Shown here one piece after another: positions 8,991-17,180 of a DNA stretch of 64,000 nucleotides. The DNA comes from CAYGLV01 sp964351025 (lineage in GTDB: Bacteria > Actinomycetota > Thermoleophilia > Gaiellales > Gaiellaceae). Below the pieces are notes generated by a model. The model was not told the origin of the DNA. It ran no database searches and saw nothing but the letters and a program-made list of their open reading frames with translations. Numbering within the stretch: position 1 is the first letter of the stretch; the number at the start of each line of letters is the position of its first letter. Both the position numbers and the translations under genes were made by a program. Where the stretch lies: the NCBI GenBank assembly GCA_964351025.1, contig CAYGLV010000005.1, forward strand, positions 1 through 64,000. The letters run 5' to 3'.

Positions 8991-9064
8991 GATGTGTCCT
9001 TGCCGCAGTAGCGGCAGACGCGCCGCTGTGCGCGGATGATGCCTGCTGTTTCGACAACACGCAT
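8987..9064 (-). CDS. possible 25-residue micro-ORF with CxxC motif
   Basis: ATG at 9064 opens a 25-residue frame ending ...VCRYCGKDTS, a zinc-ribbon-like CxxCG. Its TGA overlaps the GTG start of the GerMN gene by four bases (GTGA), the arrangement of translationally coupled genes. No clear Shine-Dalgarno is seen. It could be a real leader peptide, a small zinc-binding protein, or chance. The rest of 9065-9205 shows no gene. Confidence 0.3.
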   Translation of the reverse strand: MRVVETAGIIRAQRRVCRYCGKDTS

Positions 9065-9205
9065 CCGTACGAGTCCCGTATCGACGCTGTGGAACTGCCG
9101 CGCGAGGGATCGAACGGGGGAATCCGGCTCCGGAGGGCCCGCTGCGCGTGGCGGCGCGGGAGGCCGGCTCCGCGGGCCGAGAGAAGCTGCGGCCGGGAAC
9201 GGGAG

Positions 9206-9276
9206 AGCGGGCGGCGGGAATCGAACCCGCGTGACCAGCTTGGAAGGCTGGGACTCTACCATTGAGCTACGCCCGC
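9206..9276 (-). tRNA. tRNA-Gly (anticodon TCC)
   Basis: Minus-strand cloverleaf: acceptor GCGGGCG pairs with CGCCCGC, the anticodon loop CTTCCAA gives TCC (Gly), and the T-arm is GCGGG TTCGATT CCCGC. Discriminator is T at 9206. No CCA is encoded. Confidence 0.95.
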
Positions 9277-9303
9277 GCGGGAACGCGGAAGTAGCGTACC
9301 GAC

Positions 9304-10083
9304 ATGGATCCGTACGCGTGGTCACTGAACCCGGAGGCCCTCGTCGGCGTAGCGGGCGTGACGATCGCGTACCTGCTCGGACTGCGGCGCTTCCCGGCGA
9401 GCCGCACGCGCGTCGCATGTTTCCTCGCCGCCGGGGCGCTCGTGCTCGCGGTGTCGGTAACGCCGGTCGAGACGCTCGCACTCGAGTACCTGCTGACGGT
9501 GCACCTGCTCCAGAACGTCGTGCTCGCGGAGTGGGCCCCGGCGCTGGCGGTTGTCGGACTGGCACCCGCGCTCGCCGCAGCGGCCGGCGCGCACCGCTCT
9601 GTCCGAGCAGTCACGCGCCCGGCCGTGGCGCTCACGGTCTGGACGGCCAACTACATGGTGTGGCACCTGCCCTGGATCTACGACCTGGCCCTCGAGCACC
9701 GCCATTCCGTTCTCCACGCCGAGCACCTCCTGTACTTCCTCACCGGGGCCGCGCTCTGGTGGCCCGTGCTGCACGACGCCCCGCACCGCCTCGCCACCGG
9801 ACGCCGCGCCGGCTACCTCTTTGCGGCGTTCGTGCTGGCCAGCCCGATCGGGCTGTTGATGGCGCTTCTCCCCGAGGCGGCGTACTCCTTCTACGAGGAC
9901 GCGCCGGAGCGCCTCTGGGGCCTGTCACCGCTCGCCGATCAGCAGTTGGCGGGCGTGACGATGGTGAGCGAGCAGGCGGTGGTGTTCTTTGCAGCCTTCG
10001 CCGTCTACTTCGTGCGGTTCCTCGCCGAGCAGGACGCCGAGCCGGAGGACTCGCGACGCGCGCCGCGAACTCACGTGAAATGA
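9304..10083 (+). CDS. cytochrome c oxidase assembly factor CtaG-type membrane protein
   Basis: A 259-residue protein with about seven transmembrane helices. Histidines cluster at membrane edges as in Caa3_CtaG proteins (PF09678): VHLLQN, NYMVWHLPWIYD, HRHSVLHAEHLLYF, WWPVLHDAP. These proteins support copper insertion or assembly of haem-copper oxidases in the cytoplasmic membrane. The ATG is preceded by TAGCGT at 9292-9297, six bases away, consistent with a leaderless mRNA starting right beside the divergent tRNA-Gly gene. Its stop overlaps the ATG of the following small gene (ATGA). Confidence 0.8.
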   Translation: MDPYAWSLNPEALVGVAGVTIAYLLGLRRFPASRTRVACFLAAGALVLAVSVTPVETLALEYLLTVHLLQNVVLAEWAPALAVVGLAPALAAAAGAHRSVRAVTRPAVALTVWTANYMVWHLPWIYDLALEHRHSVLHAEHLLYFLTGAALWWPVLHDAPHRLATGRRAGYLFAAFVLASPIGLLMALLPEAAYSFYEDAPERLWGLSPLADQQLAGVTMVSEQAVVFFAAFAVYFVRFLAEQDAEPEDSRRAPRTHVK

Positions 10084-10304
10084 GCACCATCGGCTCGTTC
10101 CTGCGCCGGCTCGCCCGCCTCTTCAAGCCCCAGCGCCCCGAGCGCCGCTCGCCTGCCGACCGGCGGACCAGCGCCGACCGCCGCTCAGGCCAAGACCGCC
10201 GGCACGAGTCTGCCGGCCCGCCGGCCGCAGACGATCGCCGGTCGGGCATCGAGCGACGCTCCGGCTTCGACCGCCGTTTCGGTCGTGACCGTCGCGATCG
10301 CTAG
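10080..10304 (+). CDS. small basic protein with repeated DRR/ERRS motifs
   Basis: A 74-residue, highly basic protein starting in an ATGA overlap with the ctaG-like gene. After a short amphipathic start (SFLRRLARLF) it is made of repeats of the form (E/D)RRS-x-x-(D)RR, for example ERRSPADRR, DRRSGQDRR, ERRSGFDRR. No fold is recognised. Such tracts are known as low-complexity tails in diverse bacterial proteins and may be disordered or bind nucleic acid or acidic lipid. The overlap suggests co-translation with the oxidase assembly factor. Confidence 0.55.
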   Translation: MSTIGSFLRRLARLFKPQRPERRSPADRRTSADRRSGQDRRHESAGPPAADDRRSGIERRSGFDRRFGRDRRDR

Positions 10305-10318
10305 CTGTCTCAGCCGAG

Positions 10319-10392
10319 TCGGGACGGCGAGATTCGAACTCGCGGCCTCCCGCTCCCAAAGCGGGTGCGCTACCAGGCTGCGCTACGTCCCG
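10319..10392 (-). tRNA. tRNA-Pro (anticodon TGG)
   Basis: Minus-strand cloverleaf: acceptor CGGGACG pairs with CGTCCCG, anticodon loop TTTGGGA gives TGG (Pro), anticodon stem CCCGC/GCGGG, T-arm GCGAG TTCGAAT CTCGC. Discriminator is A at 10319. Confidence 0.95.
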
Positions 10393-10450
10393 TGACCGCA
10401 GTGTAGTGCTCGTGCAGCACCGGCTCGGCGTGGGGCGATAGCCTCGCCCG

Positions 10451-11398
10451 ATGGTCGATCTTCCGTACATCCCCGGCGAGCGTGGGCACCACGCGAAGCC
10501 GGCGATCGGCTACGCGATGGTGCTTGCCGCGGCGACGCTCTTCGGCCTCAACGGCACCGTCTCGAAAGTCGTTCTCGCCTCCGGGATCTCCTCGCTCGAG
10601 CTGACGCAGGTGCGCTCGCTCGGCGCCTTCGTCGGCTTCGCAATCGCGATGGCGATCTGGAGGCCTGCCGCACTGCGCGTCACGCGGCGCGAGCTCCCGT
10701 TCCTCGCGGCCTTCGGGATCGGCGGCGTGGCGCTGGTGCAGTGGTTCTACTTCTTCTCGATCCACCGGCTGCCGGTGGGGATTGCGCTTCTGATCCAGTA
10801 CCTCGCGCCGCTGATCGTCGCTCTCTTTGCCCATTTCGCCATGCACCAGCCCGTCCGGCGCAGGATCTGGGTCGCGCTCGCCTGCTCGCTCACCGGTCTC
10901 GGGCTGATCGTCGAGATCTGGGCCGGCGGCGCGCTCAGCAGCGTGGGCATCGCCGCGGCGCTCTGCGGCGCCTTCGCGTATGCCGCGTACGTGCTTCTGG
11001 CCGAGCGCGGCGTGGCGAAGCGCGATCCGGGCTCGCTGCTCTGTTACGGCTTCCTCTTCGCCGCGCTCTTCTGGACTGTCGTGCATCCGCCCTGGAACTA
11101 CCCTGCGGGCCGGCTCGACGACAGCGTCTCTCTTCTTGGACGTCTCGACTGGGCGCATCTGCCGATCTGGCTGCTCATGCTCTTCATCGTCGTCGTCGGC
11201 ACGATCGTCACCTTCTTCCTCATCGTCGGCGCCTTGCAGCACATCACGGCGACCCGCCTCGGGGTCGTGGCGATGTTCGAGCCGGTGGTGGCGTCCGCTG
11301 TCGCGTATGCGTGGCTCGGGGAGACGTTCGGTGGCTTCCAGCTCGTCGGCGCGGCGATCGTGCTCGCCGGCATCCTGCTGGCGCAGACGGCGAGATAG
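10451..11398 (+). CDS. EamA/DMT-family transporter
   Basis: A 315-residue protein with about ten transmembrane helices arranged as two EamA repeats (residues 20-150 and 160-300). Typical features are the GLNGTVSKVVL segment in the first helix, the LIQYLAPLIVALFA helix-4/5 region and the C-terminal LGVVAMFEPVVASAVAYAWLGE motif of the second repeat. DMT permeases export or import metabolites; substrate unknown. The ATG follows TAGCCT (10439-10444) by six bases, suggesting a leaderless mRNA. ispH starts 41 bases downstream with its own promoter-like hexamer. Confidence 0.85.
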   Translation: MVDLPYIPGERGHHAKPAIGYAMVLAAATLFGLNGTVSKVVLASGISSLELTQVRSLGAFVGFAIAMAIWRPAALRVTRRELPFLAAFGIGGVALVQWFYFFSIHRLPVGIALLIQYLAPLIVALFAHFAMHQPVRRRIWVALACSLTGLGLIVEIWAGGALSSVGIAAALCGAFAYAAYVLLAERGVAKRDPGSLLCYGFLFAALFWTVVHPPWNYPAGRLDDSVSLLGRLDWAHLPIWLLMLFIVVVGTIVTFFLIVGALQHITATRLGVVAMFEPVVASAVAYAWLGETFGGFQLVGAAIVLAGILLAQTAR

Positions 11399-11439
11399 CC
11401 CGCCGCGGCCGCGCGCAGGGCCACCGCTACGATGCGCTG

Positions 11440-12396
11440 ATGGTGAAGCGCGTCCTCCTCGCATCGCCGCGCGGCTACTGCGCCGGCGTCGAACGGGCCG
11501 TCGAGACCGTCGAGCTCGCGCTCGAGCACTACGGGCCTCCGGTCTACGTGCGCAAGCAGATCGTCCACAACATCCACGTCGTGCGCGACCTCGAGGCGCG
11601 CGGCGCGATCTTCGTGGAGGAGGAGTCGGAGGTGCCCGAGGGCGCGACGATCGTCTATTCCGCCCACGGAGTCGCGCCGTCCGTGAACGCGAGCTCGGCC
11701 CGGCTCGGCCACAACGTCATCGACGCGACCTGCCCGCTCGTGACGAAGGTGCACGTACAGGCGCGCCGCTACGCGGCGGACGGCTACACCGTCATCCTGA
11801 TCGGCCACGCCGGCCACGAGGAAGTGGTCGGGACGATGGGCGAGGCGCCGGAAGCGACGGTGCTCGTCCAGTCGGTCGCCGACGCGGAGGCGCTCGACTT
11901 CCCGGCGGACGCGCGGCTCGCCTACATCACGCAGACAACGCTCTCCGTGGATGAGACAGGCGTCATCATCGCCGCCCTGCGCAGGCGCTTCCCCGCAATC
12001 CACGCGCCGAAGAAGGAGGACATCTGCTACGCCACCTCCAACCGGCAGTGGGCGGTGAAGGAGATGCTGCAGGAGATCGAGCTGCTGCTCGTGATCGGCT
12101 CGCGCAACTCCTCCAACTCGAACCGGCTGGTCGAGGTCGCACGCGCCGGCGGTGTCGCAGCGCACCTGATCGACGACGAGACCGATATCGACGCGGCGTG
12201 GCTGGACGGCGTCGAAACCGTGGGCGTCACATCGGGCGCGTCGGCGCCGGAGAGGCTCGTTGCGCGCGTCTGCGACTGGTTCCGCGCCCGCGGCGTCGAG
12301 CGGATCGAGCCATACAATCTGATGACCGAGGACGTCGTCTTCCGGCTGCCGATCGAGCTGCGCCGCGAACTCGCGCTCGCCGAGTCGCAGGACTAG
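11440..12396 (+). CDS. ispH: 4-hydroxy-3-methylbut-2-enyl diphosphate reductase
   Basis: A 318-residue IspH (LytB), the last enzyme of the MEP isoprenoid pathway, reducing HMBPP to IPP and DMAPP with a [4Fe-4S] cluster. The three cluster cysteines are C14 (PRGYCAGV), one in IDATCPLVTK and one in EDICYATSNRQ; the HAGHEEVVGTMGE and SRNSSNSNRL motifs are intact. ATG at 11440 is preceded by TACGAT (11428-11433) at six bases. The gene converges on the transposase gene with a four-base overlap. Implies non-mevalonate isoprenoid synthesis. Confidence 0.96.
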   Translation: MVKRVLLASPRGYCAGVERAVETVELALEHYGPPVYVRKQIVHNIHVVRDLEARGAIFVEEESEVPEGATIVYSAHGVAPSVNASSARLGHNVIDATCPLVTKVHVQARRYAADGYTVILIGHAGHEEVVGTMGEAPEATVLVQSVADAEALDFPADARLAYITQTTLSVDETGVIIAALRRRFPAIHAPKKEDICYATSNRQWAVKEMLQEIELLLVIGSRNSSNSNRLVEVARAGGVAAHLIDDETDIDAAWLDGVETVGVTSGASAPERLVARVCDWFRARGVERIEPYNLMTEDVVFRLPIELRRELALAESQD

Positions 12397-12965
12397 CGCG
12401 CGGCGGCGGCTTCGACGGGAAGCGGCGCCTCTACGAACTCGCGCACCCGCTCACGGGCGCGGCGCGGGTCATGCCCGAATTGGCCGAGCAGCCAGCTCGA
12501 CACCGGTAGTGACGGTGCGGGGTCGAGCCCGACAAGCTCCGCGTAGCTGCTCCACGGCCACTCCGCCGGCTCAGCGCAGATCCCGGCGCGCACGGGATTG
12601 AGTGAGATGTAGCGCACCAGTTCGCGCAGGTGCGGCTCCGTCTGGACGAGGACCGAGTGGTACCGATCCTGGAACACGTGCCCGACCGTGCCGTGGCGAC
12701 CGTTGAAGGACCTCGCATAGAACCAGTTGAGACGATGCATGCCAGCCGCGAGGTCGCCGTCGGAGGTACGCACGAGCAGGTGGTAGTGCGTGCCGAGGAG
12801 ACAGTGCAGATGACATTCCCAACCGTGGCGCTCGACGACGCGTCCGAGCACCGCCATAAACGCTGCGCAGTCAGCGTCGTCACGGAAGAGCGCAGCCCCG
12901 GCGTTCGCACGCGCGGTGACGTGGTAGAGAGCGCCGGGAAACTGAAAACGCGGCAGCCGAGACAT
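12393..12965 (-). CDS. REP-associated tyrosine transposase (RAYT, Y1_Tnp)
   Basis: A 190-residue IS200/IS605-like Y1 transposase of the RAYT type. It starts MSRLPRFQFPGALYHVT, has the metal-binding HxH in GTHYHLLVR near residue 61, the candidate nucleophile tyrosine in LNWFYARSFN and the ISLNPVRAG motif. RAYTs are domesticated single-copy enzymes linked to spread of REP/BIME palindromes and are not flanked by insertion-sequence ends. Short REP-like repeats lie directly upstream at 13041-13230. The frame appears intact, overlapping ispH by four bases at the 3' end. Confidence 0.85.
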   Translation of the reverse strand: MSRLPRFQFPGALYHVTARANAGAALFRDDADCAAFMAVLGRVVERHGWECHLHCLLGTHYHLLVRTSDGDLAAGMHRLNWFYARSFNGRHGTVGHVFQDRYHSVLVQTEPHLRELVRYISLNPVRAGICAEPAEWPWSSYAELVGLDPAPSLPVSSWLLGQFGHDPRRARERVREFVEAPLPVEAAAAR

Positions 12966-13040
12966 CGATTGAAACGGTACGAGCGCCGTGCGCCGCCCGA
13001 TAGTGTCCTTTTTCTTTCATTCCAGAGCCGACACACTCTC

Positions 13041-13230
13041 GCGCGCCGTGCCCGGCACCGTGAAGGTCACAGTGCCGGGCACTGTTAAGGCGGCGGTACC
13101 GGGTACCCCGAAGTTCACAGTGCCGCGTACGACGACGGAGCCGGAACGTCGCGGATGCCCGTAACCGGCACGGTGATGCTCACGGTGCCGGGCAGCGTTA
13201 AGACACTGGGTAACCGGCACCGTGACGGGC
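13041..13230. repeat. cluster of REP-like short palindromic repeats beside the RAYT gene
   Basis: About seven imperfect copies of a 17-24 base unit with the core GTGCCGGGCACTGTTAAG or its variants (GTGCCCGGCACCGTGAAG, GGTACCGGGTACCCCGAAG, GTGCCGGGCAGCGTTAAG, GTAACCGGCACCGTGACG) occupy most of 13041-13230. Each core is a short palindrome around CCGG. Spacing is irregular and spacers are nearly absent, so it is not a CRISPR array. It fills the 271-base gap between the transposase start and the ileS stop. Proximity to the RAYT suggests these are its REP substrates. Confidence 0.7.
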
Positions 13231-13236
13231 CGGCCG

Positions 13237-16200
13237 TCAGGTCATGGCGATCGTCGGCCCGGTAACAGCGCCAGCCTCGACGGAGACGGCGAGCGTCTCC
13301 TCCTTGATCCAGTCGGCGTGCGCCAGCAGGTCTCCGTCGGCTGCCGGGAGCGTGAGCGCGATCCGATCGGTCAGCTCGAGCCCCGCGTCCTTGCGCATCG
13401 TGTTCACCGTGTGGATGAGGTCGTAGACCCGGCCCTCGAGCTCGAGCTCGGGGTCGAGCGCCGTCGTCACGGCGACGGTCACCTGCTCGTCCTCGGCGAG
13501 GGCCCAGCCCTCGGGTGCGCTGCGCTCGACGAGCACCTCGTCGGGACCGAGCTCGAGCTCTCCGACCACGATGCGCTCGCCGCGCTGCTCGAACTCGCCG
13601 GCCTCCAGCGCCCGCCGCAGCTCCCCCAGCCCTGCACCGAGCTTCGGCCCGAGCACCGGCAGGTTCGGCCGCACGCGCAGCCGCACGGCCTCGACAGGTC
13701 CGAAGACGACCTCCTTGACGCGCAGCTCCTCGCGGATCTCGTCCTCATGCCCCCGGGCAAGCTCGGCACCCTGGACCACGACCCGCCGCAGCGGCTGGCG
13801 CAGCTTGAGCCCCGCTTGCGAGCGCGCCGCGCGCCCGAGCTCGACGACCCGCCGCACATCTCGGATCTCGGCGACGAGCGGGTCGTCCCGCAACGCCGGT
13901 GACCCCTGCGGCCACGGTGCCAGAAAGATCGAGTCCGGCGCGTCCTCACAGACGCCGCGCACGAGGTTCTGCCAGAGGTGCTCGGCCAGGAACGGCATCA
14001 CCGGCGCGATGGCGCGCAGCGACTGCACCAGCGCGTACCAGAGGGTGCGAAAAGCCGCTTCGTCGAACGAGTAGAAACGCCTCCGTGAGCGGCGGATGTA
14101 CCAGTTCGAGAGGTCGTCCACGAAGCGCTCGAACGCCTCGACCGCCTGGCCGGTGAGGAACGACTCGTACGCCTCCGTGGCCTCGTCCAGCAGGTGCTGC
14201 GTCCGGGCGACGAGCCAGCGGTCGAGCGGTCGCAGCTCGCCGCCCGGGCCCTCCTCGAGATCCGCGTACCGGGGCCGGAAGCCCTCGATGTTCGCGTACA
14301 TGACGAGGAACGAGGCGGAGTTCCAGAGCGTCAGCAACTTCCGCTTGATCTCGTGCGCCGGCCCGTACCCGAACAGGAGGTTCTGGTTCGGGGGCTGGGC
14401 GCAGAACTGCCAGCGCATGACGTCGGCGCCCATCCTCGCGAACGCCTCCTCGGCGTCGATCTGATTCCCCCAGGAGCCGTGCATCTCGCGCCCGCGCTCG
14501 TCGAGCATCTTCTCGTAGCCGAGCACCTTCGTGAACGGCGCGCGCCCGACGAGAGCGACCGACATGAAGAGCTGGGAGTAGAACCACAGGCGGATCTGCT
14601 CGCGCATCTCCGAGACCCAGTCGGCCGGGAACCACGTCTCCCAGTAGGCGTGGTCGGGCAGGTCGGCCGTCGTCAGGCCTTTTGCGGCGCCGGTTCCGTT
14701 CCCCGCTGCGATCCACTCGGGGTTCTCCCAGCCGAGCGTCGAGAAGGGAACGATGCCCGCATCGAGCCAGACGTCGCCGACCTCGGGCACGCGACTCACT
14801 TCTTCTCCGCAGGCCTCGCAGCGCACCGGCACGCGGTCGATCCAGGGCCGCCGGAGCTCCTCGAGCTGCTCGAGCCCGCCGAGGGCGCGCGCCTCGAGCT
14901 CGGCCCGCGAGCCGATCACGTTCAGATGCCCGCACGAGCAGGGGTAGAACGGCAGCGGCAGGCCGTAGTAGCGGCGCCGCGAGATGTTCCAGTCGCCCAT
15001 GTTCACGAGCCAGTCGTCCATCCGCTTGCCGAAGTAGTCCGGCACCCAGTGGACGTCGGCGTTCGCCGCGCGCATCGGCTCGCGGAGCTCCGCGACGGAG
15101 ATGAACCAGTCGTCGGCGATGCGGAAGATGAGCGGCGTGTGGCAGCGCCAGCACTCGGGGTAGCGATGCTCGTGGAGACCCGCCTCGAGAAGGCGCCCGC
15201 GCTCCTCGAGGTCGCCGATGATCTGCTCGGCAGCCTCGACGGTCGAGAGACCGTGCAGCCAGCCGTAGTCGTCGTAGAAGCGGCCCGCCTCGTCCACCGG
15301 GGTGAGGACGGCCAGGTCGTGCGCCTTCGACAGCTCGAAGTCCTCGCTGCCGCAGCCCGGCGCGATGTGGACGATTCCCGTGCCCTCGTCGAGGGCGACC
15401 TCGGCCCACGGAATCACGCGGTGATCGACCGCGCCGCCCGGGCCGACCTCGTCGAACGGGCCCTCGTAGCGCCAGCCCACGAGCTCCGAGCCGCGCACCA
15501 CCTCGGCGAGGCTCTCGTCCGGATAACGGGCCGCGGCCACCCACTCGCCGGTCGAGCGCCGGCCGTACTCGGCGTCCGGGTTGACGGCTGCCGCCACGTT
15601 GGCCGGCAACGTCCAGGGCGTCGTCGTCCAGACGACGAGCGACTCGCCCGGCCGGTCGCGGAGCGGCAGGCGGACGAAGAGCGACGGATCGGCGCGATCG
15701 ACGTAGCTGCCGGCGAGCTCATGGGCGGAGATCGACGTGCCGCAGCGCGGGCACCACTCGGTCGAGCGGTGGCCGCTGTAGAGCCAGCCCCGCTCGTGGA
15801 CGATCCGGAGGAAGCGCCAGATGTACTCGATGTTCGTGTCGCTGAAAGTGAAGTAGTCGTTGCCCCAGTCCATCCACTGGCCGAGACGCTTCGAGCCGCG
15901 CGTCAGCTCCTGCGCCGACCACACGACGACGTCACGGCACTTACGGGCGAACTCCTCGAGCCCGTACTCCTCGATCTCGCGCTTCGAGTTGAGCCCGAGC
16001 TCGCGCTCGACGCCGACCTCGATCCAGAGGCCCTGGCAGTCGAAGCCGTTCTGGTACCGCTGGTCGAACCCGCGCATCGCCTTGTAGCGTTGGAAGGCGT
16101 CCTTGAGCGTCCGTCCCCAGGCGGTGTGGACGGCGAGCTTCTTGTTCGCCGTGACGGGGCCGTCCACAAAGCTCCAGATCGGGCCGCCGCGGTTACGCCC

Positions 16201-16305
16201 GCGCAGCTGCTCGAACGTCCGCTCGCGTTCCCAGAGCTCGAGCACGTCGAGCTCGAGCGCGGCGTGGTCAGGCTTGTCGGGTAGCGGTACGAAGGTCGTG
16301 CTCAC
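13237..16305 (-). CDS. ileS: isoleucyl-tRNA synthetase
   Basis: A 1022-residue class I aminoacyl-tRNA synthetase that charges tRNA-Ile. The HIGH-equivalent is HTAWGRTLKD (near residue 60), the editing (CP1) domain includes WTTTPWTLPANVA, and the C-terminal anticodon-binding domain contains LSNWYIRRSRRRFY. The KMSKS-loop equivalent reads EMHGSWGN, with glycine where other members have lysine. Family resemblance (the GFDCQGLWIEV region, RYQNGFDCQG) is to the long eukaryote-like IleRS type. GTG at 16305 is preceded on its strand by TAGACT (16315-16320) at nine bases. Divergent from trxA. Confidence 0.95.
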   Translation of the reverse strand: MSTTFVPLPDKPDHAALELDVLELWERERTFEQLRGRNRGGPIWSFVDGPVTANKKLAVHTAWGRTLKDAFQRYKAMRGFDQRYQNGFDCQGLWIEVGVERELGLNSKREIEEYGLEEFARKCRDVVVWSAQELTRGSKRLGQWMDWGNDYFTFSDTNIEYIWRFLRIVHERGWLYSGHRSTEWCPRCGTSISAHELAGSYVDRADPSLFVRLPLRDRPGESLVVWTTTPWTLPANVAAAVNPDAEYGRRSTGEWVAAARYPDESLAEVVRGSELVGWRYEGPFDEVGPGGAVDHRVIPWAEVALDEGTGIVHIAPGCGSEDFELSKAHDLAVLTPVDEAGRFYDDYGWLHGLSTVEAAEQIIGDLEERGRLLEAGLHEHRYPECWRCHTPLIFRIADDWFISVAELREPMRAANADVHWVPDYFGKRMDDWLVNMGDWNISRRRYYGLPLPFYPCSCGHLNVIGSRAELEARALGGLEQLEELRRPWIDRVPVRCEACGEEVSRVPEVGDVWLDAGIVPFSTLGWENPEWIAAGNGTGAAKGLTTADLPDHAYWETWFPADWVSEMREQIRLWFYSQLFMSVALVGRAPFTKVLGYEKMLDERGREMHGSWGNQIDAEEAFARMGADVMRWQFCAQPPNQNLLFGYGPAHEIKRKLLTLWNSASFLVMYANIEGFRPRYADLEEGPGGELRPLDRWLVARTQHLLDEATEAYESFLTGQAVEAFERFVDDLSNWYIRRSRRRFYSFDEAAFRTLWYALVQSLRAIAPVMPFLAEHLWQNLVRGVCEDAPDSIFLAPWPQGSPALRDDPLVAEIRDVRRVVELGRAARSQAGLKLRQPLRRVVVQGAELARGHEDEIREELRVKEVVFGPVEAVRLRVRPNLPVLGPKLGAGLGELRRALEAGEFEQRGERIVVGELELGPDEVLVERSAPEGWALAEDEQVTVAVTTALDPELELEGRVYDLIHTVNTMRKDAGLELTDRIALTLPAADGDLLAHADWIKEETLAVSVEAGAVTGPTIAMT

Positions 16306-16412
16306 AGGTGAGCAAGTCTAGGGATTAGTCCCGCCGCCCCTTTCGTTATGAATCCTGTAGGCGCCGTCATGCGGCGCTTCTCCATGAAAGACCGAAAGGA
16401 AACCCGACTCTG

Positions 16413-16733
16413 ATGGCAACAACCGTGACCGCGGAGACCTGGGACACCGAGGTGCTCCGCAGCGACAAGCCCGTGATCGTCGACTTCTGGGCCGAGTGGT
16501 GCGGGCCCTGCCACGCCGTCGCTCCCGTGCTCGACAAGATCATCGAGGAGCGCTCCGGCGAGGTGAGGCTCGTGAAGGTCAACATCGACGAGCAGCAGGA
16601 TCTCGCCCAGCGCTACGGGGTCGCCTCGATCCCGACGATGATCCTCTTCCGCGACGGCGAGCCGGCCGCGGCCGCGATCGGCGCGCAGCCCAAGGGCTCG
16701 CTCGAGCGCTCCCTGGGCCTCGCCGCAGCCTAG
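16413..16733 (+). CDS. trxA: thioredoxin
   Basis: A 106-residue thioredoxin with the redox motif WCGPC (C30, C33) in DFWAEWCGPCHAV, the buried Asp region VIVDFWA and the cis-proline loop VASIPTM. It reduces protein disulfides in the cytosol. The residue after WCGPC is His rather than the usual Lys/Arg. An AAAGGA Shine-Dalgarno lies about 12 bases before the ATG in a 107-base gap shared with the divergent ileS. A terminator hairpin follows. Confidence 0.93.
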   Translation: MATTVTAETWDTEVLRSDKPVIVDFWAEWCGPCHAVAPVLDKIIEERSGEVRLVKVNIDEQQDLAQRYGVASIPTMILFRDGEPAAAAIGAQPKGSLERSLGLAAA

Positions 16734-16744
16734 TCCGACGGTTT

Positions 16745-16776
16745 CTCCGCCTGCGCGCAGCCGGCGCCAGGCGGAG
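16745..16776 (+). terminator. terminator-like hairpin after trxA
   Basis: Perfect nine-base inverted repeat CTCCGCCTG (16745-16753) / CAGGCGGAG (16768-16776), with a 14-base loop, starting 12 bases after the trxA stop. No T-run follows, as is common in high-GC Actinomycetota terminators. Confidence 0.6.
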
Positions 16777-16808
16777 AGCACGCCGGTGACCAGCTACCGT
16801 AGAGGGCC

Positions 16809-17180
16809 GTGCCCCGCCACGTCCCCGCTTCGGTCACCGAGCTTTCGCGGATCGGCCTCCTGGCCTCGGTGCCCGGTGAGCGGCTCATGGCGCTGGCAGG
16901 CCGCATGCGCCGCGAGGAGGTCGCGCCGGGGTCGCACGTCGTCTCCGAGGGAGACCTCGGCAATCGCTTCTACGTCATCCTCTCGGGGATGTTCACCGTC
17001 ACGCAGGAGGGCCGCGGCGAGCGCGGCGTGCTGCGGCCCGGCGACACGTTCGGCGAGGTCGCCCTCGCCCTGGGCGTCACGCGCACGGCGTCCGTGACGG
17101 CGATGACACCTGCCGTCGTCGCGAGCTGTGACCACGCGACGTTCGACGAGTTCCTGCGCCCGCTCTTCGCCGACGACTAG
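16809..17180 (+). CDS. cyclic nucleotide-binding domain protein
   Basis: A 123-residue stand-alone CRP-type cyclic nucleotide-binding fold: beta-barrel with GSHVVSEGDLGNRFYVILSG and the phosphate-binding cassette GDTFGEVALALGVTRTASV. In the canonical cassette an Arg contacts the cyclic phosphate (RTAS here). No DNA-binding domain is attached, so it is a sensor or adaptor rather than a transcription factor; partner unknown. GTG start is preceded by TACCGT (16795-16800) at eight bases. It converges with the serine hydrolase gene, overlapping four bases. Confidence 0.75.
   Translation: MPRHVPASVTELSRIGLLASVPGERLMALAGRMRREEVAPGSHVVSEGDLGNRFYVILSGMFTVTQEGRGERGVLRPGDTFGEVALALGVTRTASVTAMTPAVVASCDHATFDEFLRPLFADD

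Noticed and set aside
13041..13230. CRISPR array
   Set aside because: Repeats are short, degenerate, palindromic and lack regular unique spacers; no cas genes nearby.
14194..16284. Long plus-strand open frame (about 700 codons) opposite ileS, and many similar shadows
   Set aside because: High GC suppresses stops on the opposite strand; composition is low-complexity Arg/Ala/Glu and the minus-strand gene is certain.
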